Source: DATLNM01 sp035536775 (GTDB taxonomy: Bacteria > Actinomycetota > CADDZG01 > WHSQ01). Taken from it: a stretch of DNA of 39,584 bases. Numbering within the stretch: the first letter of the stretch is position 1; the number at the start of each line of letters is the position of its first letter. The stretch is taken from assembly GCA_035536775.1 (NCBI GenBank), contig DATLNM010000013.1, positions 1 through 39,584 on the forward strand. The letters are read 5' to 3'. A program made the translations under genes and the position numbers. Positions 7,683-16,651 of this stretch are shown in pieces. The notes beneath the pieces are model-generated. The model was given only the letters and a program-made list of their open reading frames with translations. It searched no databases and was not told the DNA's origin.

Positions 7683-8827
7683 AGAGCGCGATTGCGATAT
7701 TGGCGATGGCAGCCTTTGTTGTCGCGTCGCCCGGCGCTACGGCGGGACCGGGCACCTACGGTGTCACTTCGGACAATGTCGAGCACGTTGCTTTCGTGCC
7801 GTTGGATGTCGGCACCGCGACTGGAGCCGCGGTCGTCGACGAATACCTGTACGTGACGTCGTGGAAAAGCTTCTCGATCTACGACGTCTCGAACCCGCTG
7901 GAGCCAGAACAGCTCTCTCAGACGCCGTTCGGATTTGCGTTCGAGAATGAGAACGTCGCGACGAACGGCAAGATCATGTTGTTCGCCGAACAGCTCCCGA
8001 ACGACTCCCTCCATATCTGGGACGTCGAGGACAAGTCGAATCCAACCGAGATCGCGGTGCTGCAGGGCGCAGGTTCACATACGGCCACTTGCATCCTTGA
8101 CTGCTCGTTCTCGTACGGGACCTACGACTTCGTCGGCCCGGAGGGTACGTCGACCGGCGCCACGCTCGTGGACCTGCGAAACCCCAAAGAGCCGAAGGAG
8201 CTCGGGCACTGGAACGAGAAGCTCGAGTTCGACAAGGTGCACGACGTCACGGAGGTGGCACCCGGACTCGTGGTTACGGCATCGGCGCCGATCGCGTACG
8301 TGGACGCCCGTGCCAACCCCGCGCGCCCCAAGGCGCTGGCTTACGGGACCAACATCGACAAGCGGGAGCACTCGGTCGTGTGGCCGCGCCGCGGCAAGGA
8401 CCGGTTCATCTTGAGCAGTTTCGAGACCAATGCGACGCCCCGCTGCGAGGCCGGTGTCGGGGCATTCACCGTGTGGGACGCGTCGGCGTGGCAGAAGACG
8501 AAGACCTTCAAGATCCTCGATGAGTGGACGATCGAGAACGGAACTTGGATCGACGGTCGGCCGGGCATCAGCGGGCCGCTGGGGTGCTCGCCGCACTGGT
8601 TCCAGGAGCACCCGAGCTTCCACGACGGAGGCATCGTCGCCGCAGGCTTCTACGACCACGGCACCCGCTTCCTCCGCGTGGACGAGAAAGGCAAGGTCTC
8701 GGAAGAGGGGTACTTCCTTCCGTGGCGCGGCTCGACGTCGGCCGCGTATTGGATCACCGACGAGATTGTCTACTCGGTCGACTACGAGCGCGGCATCGAC
8801 ATCTTGAGATACACGGGGGAGCTTTGA
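7679..8827 (+). CDS. exported LVIVD-repeat protein (copy 1)
   Basis: A 382-residue protein starting at the ATG that overlaps the previous stop by four bases. Signal peptide MKSAIAILAMAAFVVASPGA. The mature part is built of LVIVD-type repeats (PF08309), seen as YLYVTSWKSFSIYDVSNPLEPE, HIWDVEDKSNPTE, TLVDLRNPKEPKELG and AYVDARANPARPK: each is a beta strand ending in D-x-x-[ND]-P-x-x-P. These fold as a propeller of unknown ligand. It is a clear paralog of the gene at 12757-13932 (shared phrases: ENE.(V/M)ATNG(K/E)I, HDVTEV.PGLVVT, WPR.GKDRF(I/L)(L/I)S, G(P/V)(L/Q)GCS.HW). The stop overlaps the start of the S15 peptidase (TGATG). Probably extracellular. Confidence 0.85.
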   Translation: MKSAIAILAMAAFVVASPGATAGPGTYGVTSDNVEHVAFVPLDVGTATGAAVVDEYLYVTSWKSFSIYDVSNPLEPEQLSQTPFGFAFENENVATNGKIMLFAEQLPNDSLHIWDVEDKSNPTEIAVLQGAGSHTATCILDCSFSYGTYDFVGPEGTSTGATLVDLRNPKEPKELGHWNEKLEFDKVHDVTEVAPGLVVTASAPIAYVDARANPARPKALAYGTNIDKREHSVVWPRRGKDRFILSSFETNATPRCEAGVGAFTVWDASAWQKTKTFKILDEWTIENGTWIDGRPGISGPLGCSPHWFQEHPSFHDGGIVAAGFYDHGTRFLRVDEKGKVSEEGYFLPWRGSTSAAYWITDEIVYSVDYERGIDILRYTGEL

Positions 8828-10596
8828 TGTTGCGGCGCCTGCGTGCAGGAGCCCTCGCCCTTGTGGGGTGCTTGGTGGTCGCCGGGATGTCGGTCGCTCG
8901 TCCCGAGACTGCCTCCGCCCAGTCGCCACTCCCGTGTGCTCTTCCCCATGGCAATTCCGAAGTCACCCGGTCGGGTCCATATGAGATCGCCGAACCCGAA
9001 GTCGTCGAGCTGGAGAGCGAGGCGGATGGCAGCGTCATACAGATCGGGTTCGTCCGGCCCGATGCGTCACCGGGTTATCGCTCACCCGTCATCTTGCACG
9101 CGAGCCCCTATTTCACGACCGACCTTCGGGACGTCGACGTTCGCGACTGCAATCCGTTTCTGGTCCAGAACTTCGTCCCGCACGGTTACACCATCGCGTT
9201 CGTGCCAACCCGTGGCGCGGGTGGCACCGATTCGTGCGCCGACCTCATGGGCCCGCTCGAGCGCGCCGACCTCGACCAGGCGGTCACGTGGCTGGGAACG
9301 CAGAAGTGGAGCAACGGCAACGTCGGGATGACGGGCGTGTCCTACGACGGTTCGACCCCGTGGGAGGTCGCGGCCATGGGGAACCGTCACCTGAAGACGA
9401 TCGTTCCCGGCAGCGGCATCCACGATATCTACAAGTTCGTCTACGACCGCGGTCATAACGACTGGAGGTGGTGGTTCTTCGTCTCCGGCTACTACCATTA
9501 CTACGGGCTGGTACAGAGCAACCCCGTCGGCGGCCGGGACCCCGACCGCTGGGCCTCGTCCGTGCTGTGTGACAGCACCGAGGAGGGGCTCGCTGCAACG
9601 TTCCAGAGCTACCTGACGGGCCAGCACGATCAGTTCGGCTACTGGAAGGACCGCAACACCGACCCCGACATCCTCAAGCGCTACCGAGGCTCGGTTCTGC
9701 TCGTCCAAGGCCTTCAGGACTGGAACGTCTCTCCGGATCACCAGTGGCCGTTCATCAACGAGCTCGCGAAGAGGGGCGTGTACGTCGAGCAGATGTTGGG
9801 TCAGTGGGACCACGCGTACCCCGACAGCGCCCACGGGGCCGGGCCCAGGGCCGACTATGCGGACATCCTGCTCGAGTGGTGGAACCGGTGGCTCAAGGGT
9901 GACCGGCGGGCAGACCTCGGCGCGCGCGTGGAAGTTCAGGACTCCGATATGCAGTGGCGCTCCGAGACGGCCTGGCCTCCAGCCGACACAACGCGCGAGA
10001 AGCTCTATCTGACCGCCGACAACACTCTTTCGGAGATGCCCGATCAAGGTGAAGCAACTGCGCTGCTGGGGCCCGGAACCCGCAACCGCTACTTCTACGT
10101 GATCACCGACAACATGTTCATCTACAACGATGCCCCGATCGACCATTACTGCGTCGACTGCGCGATGCTCTCGACGACGATCGAGGCGGACGAGCTTCGG
10201 CTCGTCGGCATCCCAGAGCTCGAGCTCAAGGTAACGCCGTCGGGGCCTGGTGGCTTCGTCGCCGCCTACCTGATCCGGGTCGACGGAGACGGCGTTTGGA
10301 ACCTGCTCGGGTGGGGAGCCAATGACCTGCGTTTCCCAGACGCCGAGGGGGACCCGCAACCAGTGCAACCGGGGCAGGAGATCTCCTTGAAGGTTCCCCT
10401 CCAGCCGCTCGACGCGGTCATCCACAAGGGTGAGCAGTTGGTCCTGATCCTTGATCAGGGCCATGCAGACCACATACCTACTCTGCCGTTCTTCCCGGTC
10501 GAGCTACGTTACGGCGGGGATCTCGGAACGCTCGAGTTCGACACGACCACGCCGGCGGCGCGCGACTTCTTCGTTCCGCCGGTGATCGAGGAGTAA
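8827..10596 (+). CDS. exported S15-family (CocE/NonD, Xaa-Pro-like) hydrolase
   Basis: A 589-residue alpha/beta hydrolase with signal peptide MLRRLRAGALALVGCLVVAG. Residues 169-175 read TGVSYDG, the G-x-S-Y-x-G nucleophile elbow (Ser172) of peptidase family S15. LVQGLQDWNVSPDHQ (292-306) matches VHGLNDWNV of PepX, placing the acid at Asp298, and GQWDHAYPD gives the catalytic His329. After about 400 the sequence changes to the C-terminal jelly-roll (EKLYLTADNTLSEM … ISLKVPLQPLDAVIHKGEQL) of the X-Pro dipeptidyl-peptidase C-terminal domain. Family members release Xaa-Pro dipeptides or cleave esters and amides; the exact substrate is open. Downstream of the LVIVD protein with a one-base overlap and 10 bases before the M14 gene, so it belongs to the same secreted-protein operon. 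Confidence 0.9.
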   Translation: MLRRLRAGALALVGCLVVAGMSVARPETASAQSPLPCALPHGNSEVTRSGPYEIAEPEVVELESEADGSVIQIGFVRPDASPGYRSPVILHASPYFTTDLRDVDVRDCNPFLVQNFVPHGYTIAFVPTRGAGGTDSCADLMGPLERADLDQAVTWLGTQKWSNGNVGMTGVSYDGSTPWEVAAMGNRHLKTIVPGSGIHDIYKFVYDRGHNDWRWWFFVSGYYHYYGLVQSNPVGGRDPDRWASSVLCDSTEEGLAATFQSYLTGQHDQFGYWKDRNTDPDILKRYRGSVLLVQGLQDWNVSPDHQWPFINELAKRGVYVEQMLGQWDHAYPDSAHGAGPRADYADILLEWWNRWLKGDRRADLGARVEVQDSDMQWRSETAWPPADTTREKLYLTADNTLSEMPDQGEATALLGPGTRNRYFYVITDNMFIYNDAPIDHYCVDCAMLSTTIEADELRLVGIPELELKVTPSGPGGFVAAYLIRVDGDGVWNLLGWGANDLRFPDAEGDPQPVQPGQEISLKVPLQPLDAVIHKGEQLVLILDQGHADHIPTLPFFPVELRYGGDLGTLEFDTTTPAARDFFVPPVIEE

Positions 10597-10606
10597 GGGA
10601 CATTCC

Positions 10607-12754
10607 ATGAAGAGATGGCTGAGAGTTGGGATCTGCACCGGAGCGATCGTTGCTTTGCTCGCGCCGCCTGTGCTGGCGACCCCGGTTGCGACCACAAGGG
10701 AGGAGCACGACCTCTACGGACGGGTGTTCCTCGAGCCCAACCAGTCGGTCGACTACATCCAATGGGAGGACGAGTTCGTTCCCGGGATGAACCTGCTGGA
10801 GGAGCTCTATCCGGGCTACCTCGATTTCTTCCCCATCGACGAAGCTCTGAACGACCCGCGCGCCGTCTCGATCGGCGTCGATGGGTTCCCAGCATGGGAC
10901 CCCGAGGACACGGGTGATGGCCTGTCGTTCCACGTCGCCGTCGTGACCGACGAAACTGTCCCCGATCGGGAGAAGGAATACGTCTTCCTGACTAACGGCC
11001 ACGCGGCAGAGCCCTGCGGGCGTGAGGGCGATCTGCGCTTCATCGAAGACCTCTTGAAATGGCGGACCGACGACCCCGGGCACAAGCTCAACGACGCCAC
11101 GGGGAACACCGGCAAGACGCACGAGATCACGGTCGAGGAGCTTCTCGCCAAGACGAAGATCTATGTCGTCGACACCGTGCCGGACGCGTGGCGGGCCGGC
11201 GACCGCAACAACGGGGGACACCTCAACTGGTCGAACTACAGCAACGGCTTCAACACCAACCGTCTCGCGTTCCACGACGGATGGGTGTTCCCGGATAACC
11301 AGACACTGTTCGAGAACGGCTACACGACGTTGACCCAACCGGAATCAGCGATCGTGAAGTACTTCGAGCGCGTCCGCCGTGAGGAGTTAAAGGGTCGCCC
11401 CTTCGCCGCAGCTGCGGATATGCACGGGCCGTTGCCGGTTGGAGCGGTGCTCCTTCACGAGCAGAACAACTCCGCAGAGCGTCTCGTGCGCATCCACGAT
11501 TTCGCGGAGCGCATCGAGCAGAAGATGGAGGAGGCCCTGGCCCGTTACATCACGCCACAGGGTGTAGAGGTCTATGAGCAGGTGATGGACGCGGGGGGCG
11601 ACGTACGCGATGAGGCCTTGCGGGCCTACACGCAGAACGTGGGGCCCATGGATGAGAAGGCCGCGTACCTCACGCTCGAATGGGCCGAATACGCCACCAT
11701 CTGGGACCACCTCGACTACACGGTGACGGGGACGTGGGGCGGCTGGGCCGCGGCCGATGCAGGCCTCGGCGCCGACAGCATCTCGTATGAGGTCGACTGC
11801 CAGTCCTATGCGCCTTACGAGGGACGCACGCAACAGCTGTTTGTCGACAACATCAGGGCGATCGCCGAGACGACCGTTGTCCATGCTGCTCACATTCACG
11901 AGGGTTTCGAGAAACGTGATCTCGGGGGACCTCTGGGCTTCTACGAATCGGGCGTGCGGATCACTGACCGTGACGGCAACCCGACACCGCCCCCGAAGCG
12001 ATCGCGCAATCCCGTCTATGGACTGGTGAAGCAGCGGCCGTACGACGTGTCGAACACGGACTATTTCAGGGACCTGCGCAAGATCGTGTCCTCGCCGATC
12101 GTGGAGATCCGGAGCCTCGGAGACCTCCGGCGGCTCGATTCGTTCGTCGTTGCGGACGCGACCGTCCGAGACACCGACAAGCTGTCGAGCTTTGTCCGCG
12201 CCGGCGGCACGCTCGTGCTTACGGACTCGGCGTTGCGCATGCTGCCGGAGCTCATAAACGTTCCGTCGAAGGCGGTAAAGAAGGACTACGCGTACGTCGG
12301 CTATGCAGACCTCGATCGCACGCACCCTTGGACGGAGGGGCTATACGACCGCGCGCGCCAGACCTACGACCCCGTCGGCCTGGGTTACCCGTTGTTGATG
12401 GAACGCGACCAATACTGGCCTTGTGGCGGACAGGGTCAGAGCCAGTGTGAGGACTCGCCAACACTCAACTCGGCCCCGATCTGGAGCATCCAACGTGCGG
12501 ACTGGGAAGACGCTGGCGGTGTGACGATCGGCACCGTCGACCCTCCGCAGAACCGCAAGCTCGGAGCCGAAGGCCAGGCAACCGACAAGACTTCGATCGG
12601 CGAGCTCGAGCTCGGGAGCGGTCGCGTGGTCATCTTCGGCGCGCTGTTGCCGCAGGCGAGCGAGAGCTTCGATCACTGGTTCGGCGTCAATCCCTACACC
12701 CTCACGATCGCCGGACAGGATCTTCTACTGCGTTCCGTGGATTCGAAGTCATAG
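10607..12754 (+). CDS. exported M14-family zinc carboxypeptidase with C-terminal GATase-like domain
   Basis: A 715-residue protein with signal peptide (MKRWLRVGICTGAIVALLAP). The M14 catalytic domain shows the zinc motif H-x-x-E in TNGHAAEP (His132, Glu135), the carboxylate-binding pair in NGFNTNRL (Asn218-Arg219) and the third zinc ligand in AAADMHGP (His273). SISYEVDCQ (about 395) is a candidate for the catalytic glutamate strand. From about residue 480, LRRLDSFVVADATV and LSSFVRAGGTLVLTDSALR resemble a ThuA/class-I-glutamine-amidotransferase-like Rossmann domain, seen behind some large M14-like proteins. Expected activity is removal of C-terminal residues from peptides outside the cell. 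A ribosome site (GAGGAG) overlaps the end of the S15 gene. The next gene starts 2 bases after the stop. Confidence 0.87.
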   Translation: MKRWLRVGICTGAIVALLAPPVLATPVATTREEHDLYGRVFLEPNQSVDYIQWEDEFVPGMNLLEELYPGYLDFFPIDEALNDPRAVSIGVDGFPAWDPEDTGDGLSFHVAVVTDETVPDREKEYVFLTNGHAAEPCGREGDLRFIEDLLKWRTDDPGHKLNDATGNTGKTHEITVEELLAKTKIYVVDTVPDAWRAGDRNNGGHLNWSNYSNGFNTNRLAFHDGWVFPDNQTLFENGYTTLTQPESAIVKYFERVRREELKGRPFAAAADMHGPLPVGAVLLHEQNNSAERLVRIHDFAERIEQKMEEALARYITPQGVEVYEQVMDAGGDVRDEALRAYTQNVGPMDEKAAYLTLEWAEYATIWDHLDYTVTGTWGGWAAADAGLGADSISYEVDCQSYAPYEGRTQQLFVDNIRAIAETTVVHAAHIHEGFEKRDLGGPLGFYESGVRITDRDGNPTPPPKRSRNPVYGLVKQRPYDVSNTDYFRDLRKIVSSPIVEIRSLGDLRRLDSFVVADATVRDTDKLSSFVRAGGTLVLTDSALRMLPELINVPSKAVKKDYAYVGYADLDRTHPWTEGLYDRARQTYDPVGLGYPLLMERDQYWPCGGQGQSQCEDSPTLNSAPIWSIQRADWEDAGGVTIGTVDPPQNRKLGAEGQATDKTSIGELELGSGRVVIFGALLPQASESFDHWFGVNPYTLTIAGQDLLLRSVDSKS

Positions 12755-12756
12755 CG

Positions 12757-13932
12757 ATGAGAAGGGGATTGGTCCTAGTAGGGATCTTGCTCTCCCTATT
12801 GCCAACCACGAACCCTGCGACCGGTGACGTCATCTACCAGTCCGAGAACTTCCGATTGATCGAGAGCGTCCGGCTCGGTGGGGTCGCGGTAGGCGGGCGA
12901 GTCGTGGGTGACACCTATTTCGTATCGAGTTGGCAGACGGGGCTTTACTCGTTCGACGTGTCGGATCCGACGAGCCCCGAGCAACTCGACCATATGGGGG
13001 CCGACGAGATCCAGATCCAGTCGAACGAGAACGAGGACATGGCGACCAACGGCGAGATCCTCCTGCTCTCTCAGTTCAACCGCACCGATGCCGTGAACCG
13101 CTTGCTGGTCATCGACGTGAGCAACCCCGAGGACATGAAGGTGATCTCGACCTTGACCGGTGCCGGTGGTCATACGTTGGAGTGCCTCTACGACTGCAAG
13201 TGGGCTTACGCGTCGGGCAGCGGCTCGGCGAGTGCCGGTCTCGTCATCGATCTGAGAGAGCCGAGCGAGCCGAAGCTCGTCGACCCGGGCTGGCGCGAGG
13301 TCGTGGGTGACACGCCCGCTCACGACGTGACCGAGGTGCGTCCCGGCCTCGTCGTCACCTCGAGCACCCCGATGTTCGTGCTCGATACATCGGATCCCGC
13401 GAGGCCGACCGTTCTAACGAAGACGGACGACGCGGCTGCGCACACCGGCCATAACAACATCTGGCCGCGCGCGGGTAAGGACCGGTTCCTCATCTCGGCG
13501 TCGGAGGGCGTGAACAACGGCCGCTGCGAGCTGTATGGCGCGGACGGCAAGACGTTGCAGGTATGGGACACGACCTCGTGGCGGACGCGCGGTTTCAAGC
13601 CGGTTGGTGAGTACGTCCTCACCAACGGAACCGGGGGCGACGGCCACCCGCCCGTCGACGCCCTAGGCGTCCAGGGGTGTTCCGCTCATTGGGCCCAGGC
13701 TCATCCCGGGTTCCACAATGGGGGCCTGGTTGCGATGGCGGCGTACTCCCACGGTGTGCGCTTGCTCGACGTCGGTAGCGACGGAACACCGACCGAGGTG
13801 GGTTGGTTCCTGAAAGAGGTCCACGGGGCGATCGACATCGAGTGGGTAAGTGATCGCATCCTTTACGTGGTCGAGGACGGTGCAGGGATCGGAGGCTTCG
13901 ATGTCGTCGAGTACACGGGTCCCCTCCCTTAA
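12757..13932 (+). CDS. exported LVIVD-repeat protein (copy 2)
   Basis: A 391-residue paralog of the protein at 7679-8827, also with a signal peptide (MRRGLVLVGILLSLLPTTNP). LVIVD-type units are visible: TYFVSSWQTGLYSFDVSDPT, RLLVIDVSNPED, GLVIDLREPSEPK and MFVLDTSDPARPT. Cysteines in ECLYDCKW, GRCELYG and GCSAHW mirror those of copy 1, so the disulfide pattern is kept. It closes the five-gene operon. The two copies flank the two peptidases, so they may form scaffolds or substrate-binding partners for them (inference). The following 90 bases to the LysE stop hold no gene. Confidence 0.85.
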   Translation: MRRGLVLVGILLSLLPTTNPATGDVIYQSENFRLIESVRLGGVAVGGRVVGDTYFVSSWQTGLYSFDVSDPTSPEQLDHMGADEIQIQSNENEDMATNGEILLLSQFNRTDAVNRLLVIDVSNPEDMKVISTLTGAGGHTLECLYDCKWAYASGSGSASAGLVIDLREPSEPKLVDPGWREVVGDTPAHDVTEVRPGLVVTSSTPMFVLDTSDPARPTVLTKTDDAAAHTGHNNIWPRAGKDRFLISASEGVNNGRCELYGADGKTLQVWDTTSWRTRGFKPVGEYVLTNGTGGDGHPPVDALGVQGCSAHWAQAHPGFHNGGLVAMAAYSHGVRLLDVGSDGTPTEVGWFLKEVHGAIDIEWVSDRILYVVEDGAGIGGFDVVEYTGPLP

Positions 13933-14005
13933 CTTGCTTGGGTAGCGACTCGAGTACGCTTGATAGACCCTTGCAAGAGGTCCTCCACTGATCGGCGCAA
14001 GTCCT

Positions 14006-14028
14006 GGTAACCACCCCTGCCGGTTACC
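14006..14028 (-). terminator. hairpin over the LysE stop codon
   Basis: GGTAACC (14006-14012) and GGTTACC (14022-14028) pair perfectly around a 9-base loop. The second arm contains the stop codon of the LysE gene (14024-14026 on the minus strand). No U-run follows, so it could terminate only weakly or protect the 3' end. A diverged copy lies at 2969-2990 beside the LysE relic. Confidence 0.45.
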
Positions 14029-14641
14029 GCAGCGCGATGCGCGCGCCGGTAATCGAAATGATTCCTCCTGCGACCACCTCGATGTAACGACGCTTACGCT
14101 CGTACGACCTGCGTAGGGTCGGCGCAGAGAAGAACGTCGCCAGCGCGATCCGCCAGACGAGCGAGACCACCGCGACGGCTCCGACGACAGCGAGTCGAGT
14201 CGCGATGGTCGCGTCCGACCCCAGGGTTCCCGCGAAGGCGCTCGCGAAGAACACCGCCGTGTGTGCGTTGGCCAGATCGGTGAGTAAGCCGCGACGGAAC
14301 CACGACAGACCCGCCGCGGGTATCTCCTCATCGGTACGGGGATGCCTGGCCCGCCATGCCATGACGAGCCCGAGCACGATGAGGTAGCTGCCTCCCGCCA
14401 CCCGGATCGCCGAGAAGATGAAGTCGCTTGCAAGGATGACAGTCGATAAACCGGCAAGGGCGAGACAGGCGTACAGCACGTCCCCCAATGCCACCCCCAG
14501 ACCGGTGACGATCCCCGCCATGCGACCGGCCCGCGAGCTGGCAGTCGCGATCACCATCACATTGGGGCCCGGGCTGAGAAGTCCGGCGACGAAAAGCGCG
14601 GCGGCTGCGCCGACCGCCGAAAAGTCGATCATCCCTGTCAT
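14024..14641 (-). CDS. LysE family amino-acid/metabolite exporter
   Basis: A 205-residue membrane protein with the LysE/RhtB signature at the N-terminus: FVAGLLSPGPNVMVIATASS (Pro-Gly-Pro-Asn), then GIVTGLGVALGDVLYACLAL. About six transmembrane helices follow, including FIFSAIRVAGGSYLIVLGLV, LLTDLANAHTAVFFASAFAG and AVVSLVWRIALATFF. The RhtB/LysE family exports amino acids such as lysine, homoserine or threonine; the substrate is not predictable here. The C-terminal 76 residues are duplicated as a relic at 2986-3219. Transcribed towards the end of the secreted-protein operon, and divergent from the cyclase-like gene at 14676. Confidence 0.9.
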   Translation of the reverse strand: MTGMIDFSAVGAAAALFVAGLLSPGPNVMVIATASSRAGRMAGIVTGLGVALGDVLYACLALAGLSTVILASDFIFSAIRVAGGSYLIVLGLVMAWRARHPRTDEEIPAAGLSWFRRGLLTDLANAHTAVFFASAFAGTLGSDATIATRLAVVGAVAVVSLVWRIALATFFSAPTLRRSYERKRRYIEVVAGGIISITGARIALR

Positions 14642-14675
14642 CCGCCCAAGGTACCGAAGGAGACGCCTAGGTACG

Positions 14676-15938
14676 ATGCGTCCGACTGATCGACCAGATT
14701 TGTCTGGAGGCGCGCCGGTGGACGAGATCGAAGTTCTTAGGGAGCAAGTTTCGATGTCCCGGCGCGAGCAGCACAGCGCCGAGGAACGCGAGGCTGCTTT
14801 GCGCGAAGTGATTCAGACGATCGCGCGGTCAAACTTCAATCTCGACCTCGTCCTGCAAGCCGTAACCGACCAGGCTGTCCGTCTGTGCCAGGCAGACTAC
14901 GGGAACATCGCGCGCCGAGAAGGCGGTGCGTACAGAGTCACAGCGTTCACCGGTTTCGCTCCCGAATACGAGCGGCGCGTAAGAGAGCGCACATATCAGC
15001 CTGAGCGCGGCTCCGTCATCGGGCGAACCGCCCTTGAGCGCCGTGTCATCCACATCGTGGACGTCCTTGCCGACTCTGAATACTCGGCTACCGACCTCCA
15101 GCTAGCGGGCGAGTACCGAACACTCCTCGGAGTGCCGATGCTTCGTCAGGGCGAGCCGATAGGGGTGATTGGCGTTGCGCGCAAAGAGGTGCGACCCTTC
15201 GGCGACGCTGAGATCAGACTGATTGAGGCCTTCTCCGATCATGTAGTGATGGCCATAGAGAACGTGAGTCTCTACGAGACAGTCGAGCGTCAGCGAAGAC
15301 AGCTGGCGCAGTTCGCTCCGACGGTCGCGGATCTTCTCTCGAGTGAGGACGGTGAGCGGCTTCTCGTCGGACATCGACGAGAAATAACCGCCTTGTTCTG
15401 TGACCTGCGCGGCTTCACGGCCTTTGCCGAGACAGCGGAGCCCGAAGAGGTTTTTGGGATCCTTCGGCAGTACCACACGCTCGTTGGGGACCGCGTCGTC
15501 GCCAACGACGGCACGATCGAACATTTCGCCGGAGACGGGCTGATGTCTTTCTTCAATGACCCCAAGCTCCTCGAAGCGCACCAGTCTGCGGCCCTCCGGA
15601 CAGCAGTCGAGATTCGGACACAGTTCGCTGAACTCGCAGGCGGTTGGAAGAAGAGGGGATACGACCTAGGTCTCGGAATAGGTATCGCGACGGGATACGC
15701 AACGATCGGACGAATCGGCTTCGAGGGCCGGTTCGAATACGGGGCAATAGGCAACGTAGTCATCCTCGCGTCGCGACTTAGCGACAAAGCCGCCTCTGGA
15801 GAGATCCTGCTGAGTCAGAGAACGCACGCGGCGATCGAGGATGAGGTTGTGGTCGGGCCGATGCAGGAACTGGAGCTGAAGGGATTCAGTCGGCCGATAG
15901 TTGCAGTGCCGGCAGAGACTCTGCGCGGTGGCTCGTGA
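14676..15938 (+). CDS. GAF-domain class III adenylate/guanylate cyclase-like protein
   Basis: A short N-terminal coiled region (EIEVLREQVSMSRREQHSAE) is followed by a GAF domain (about 50-200: LDLVLQAVTDQAVRLCQADY … GSVIGRTALERRVIHI … LLGVPMLRQGEPIGVI). The C-terminal class III cyclase homology domain spans about 232-415. Metal-binding aspartates are present (FCDLRG, Asp243; AGDGLMSFF, Asp287). At the purine-specifying and transition-state positions it has His283 in place of Lys, Gly356 in place of Asp, and Ile363 in place of Asn; Arg367 (ASRL) is kept. Activity is therefore uncertain. Start choice: ATG 14676 (GAAGGAG 13 bases away), or GTG 14718, which has the better-spaced TGGAGG. Soluble, probably cytoplasmic; divergent from LysE. 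Confidence 0.88.
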   Translation: MRPTDRPDLSGGAPVDEIEVLREQVSMSRREQHSAEEREAALREVIQTIARSNFNLDLVLQAVTDQAVRLCQADYGNIARREGGAYRVTAFTGFAPEYERRVRERTYQPERGSVIGRTALERRVIHIVDVLADSEYSATDLQLAGEYRTLLGVPMLRQGEPIGVIGVARKEVRPFGDAEIRLIEAFSDHVVMAIENVSLYETVERQRRQLAQFAPTVADLLSSEDGERLLVGHRREITALFCDLRGFTAFAETAEPEEVFGILRQYHTLVGDRVVANDGTIEHFAGDGLMSFFNDPKLLEAHQSAALRTAVEIRTQFAELAGGWKKRGYDLGLGIGIATGYATIGRIGFEGRFEYGAIGNVVILASRLSDKAASGEILLSQRTHAAIEDEVVVGPMQELELKGFSRPIVAVPAETLRGGS

Positions 15939-15973
15939 CCCGTCCTGAGGAGCGCAACCGTAGTCGGCGAGAT

Positions 15974-16651
15974 CTAGCGCCGCGGCGGTCGGATGGTCCA
16001 ACCAGGGTGCTTCTTCGAGACTTCGCGTCTCGAGATGTAGGCCAGGATCTCGGAAGTAGCTTGCTCCATAGCGGCGAGAACCTCCGCCAGAAATGACTCC
16101 GGGAAGCGTTCGTCTAGGCGAGCCTGGATGTCCGCCATGGCTCCACCGTCATTCCCAGTGACGGTGTCGGATGTAAGCGGTTGCTGAGGGGGCAGGTTCA
16201 TCCGCTCGGTCGAAACTCTTCCGTAGACAGGCCCGACCCATGGGTGGTCCTCTCTCGCCAACGTCACAAGTTGCGGATCGGTCAGGTGCCGTCCGTCGGG
16301 ACCCAGGATCCGATCGAACGGTTTTTCAAGAGCCTCGGGGATCGCCTCCGGATGCTTGCTGACGTACGCAAGCCGAACGAGACACTCGATCTGCATCCGA
16401 ACGATGGGAGCCGCGACGATCAGGTTCCAATCGTCGAACATCGCTAGGAAACCTTTGGTGAGGTGTAGGGACTTCTCGACCAGTCCCGGTAGGAAGAGAT
16501 CGAACGCGGACAGGTCGCCGAGGGCTATGACGTTCTCGAGCGCACGCGCATGACTGTCCCGCAAAACCTCTAGTCGCCGATAGGTCTCCTCGAGCGAGGT
16601 GTAGCGGTCAACGGGTCGGTCCACCCGACCTTCATAGCTCACAAGGCGCAC
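15974..16651 (-). CDS. uncharacterised mostly helical protein
   Basis: I do not recognise this family. The product (225 residues from the GTG at 16651; an ATG at 16786 would add 45 low-complexity residues that overlap the opposite gene) is predicted to be largely alpha-helical. Blocks include TYRRLEVLRDSHARALENVI, LVEKSLHLTKGFLAMFDDWN, RMQIECLVRLAYVSKHPEAI and ESFLAEVLAAMEQATSEILA. The pattern of a helix with 'R.QIECL.RL' resembles soluble DUF5677-type proteins, but this is only a hint. It ends with basic residues (HPGWTIRPPRR). It is tail-to-tail with the cyclase gene, 35 bases apart. Confidence 0.6.
   Translation of the reverse strand: MRLVSYEGRVDRPVDRYTSLEETYRRLEVLRDSHARALENVIALGDLSAFDLFLPGLVEKSLHLTKGFLAMFDDWNLIVAAPIVRMQIECLVRLAYVSKHPEAIPEALEKPFDRILGPDGRHLTDPQLVTLAREDHPWVGPVYGRVSTERMNLPPQQPLTSDTVTGNDGGAMADIQARLDERFPESFLAEVLAAMEQATSEILAYISRREVSKKHPGWTIRPPRR

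Noticed and set aside
9082..10473. A 463-residue minus-strand open frame
   Set aside because: It lies wholly inside the S15 hydrolase gene, which has clear catalytic motifs; the antisense product shows no family pattern.
15728..15745. GGTTCGAATAC, like a tRNA T-loop
   Set aside because: It lies inside the cyclase coding sequence and no acceptor or anticodon stem is found around it.
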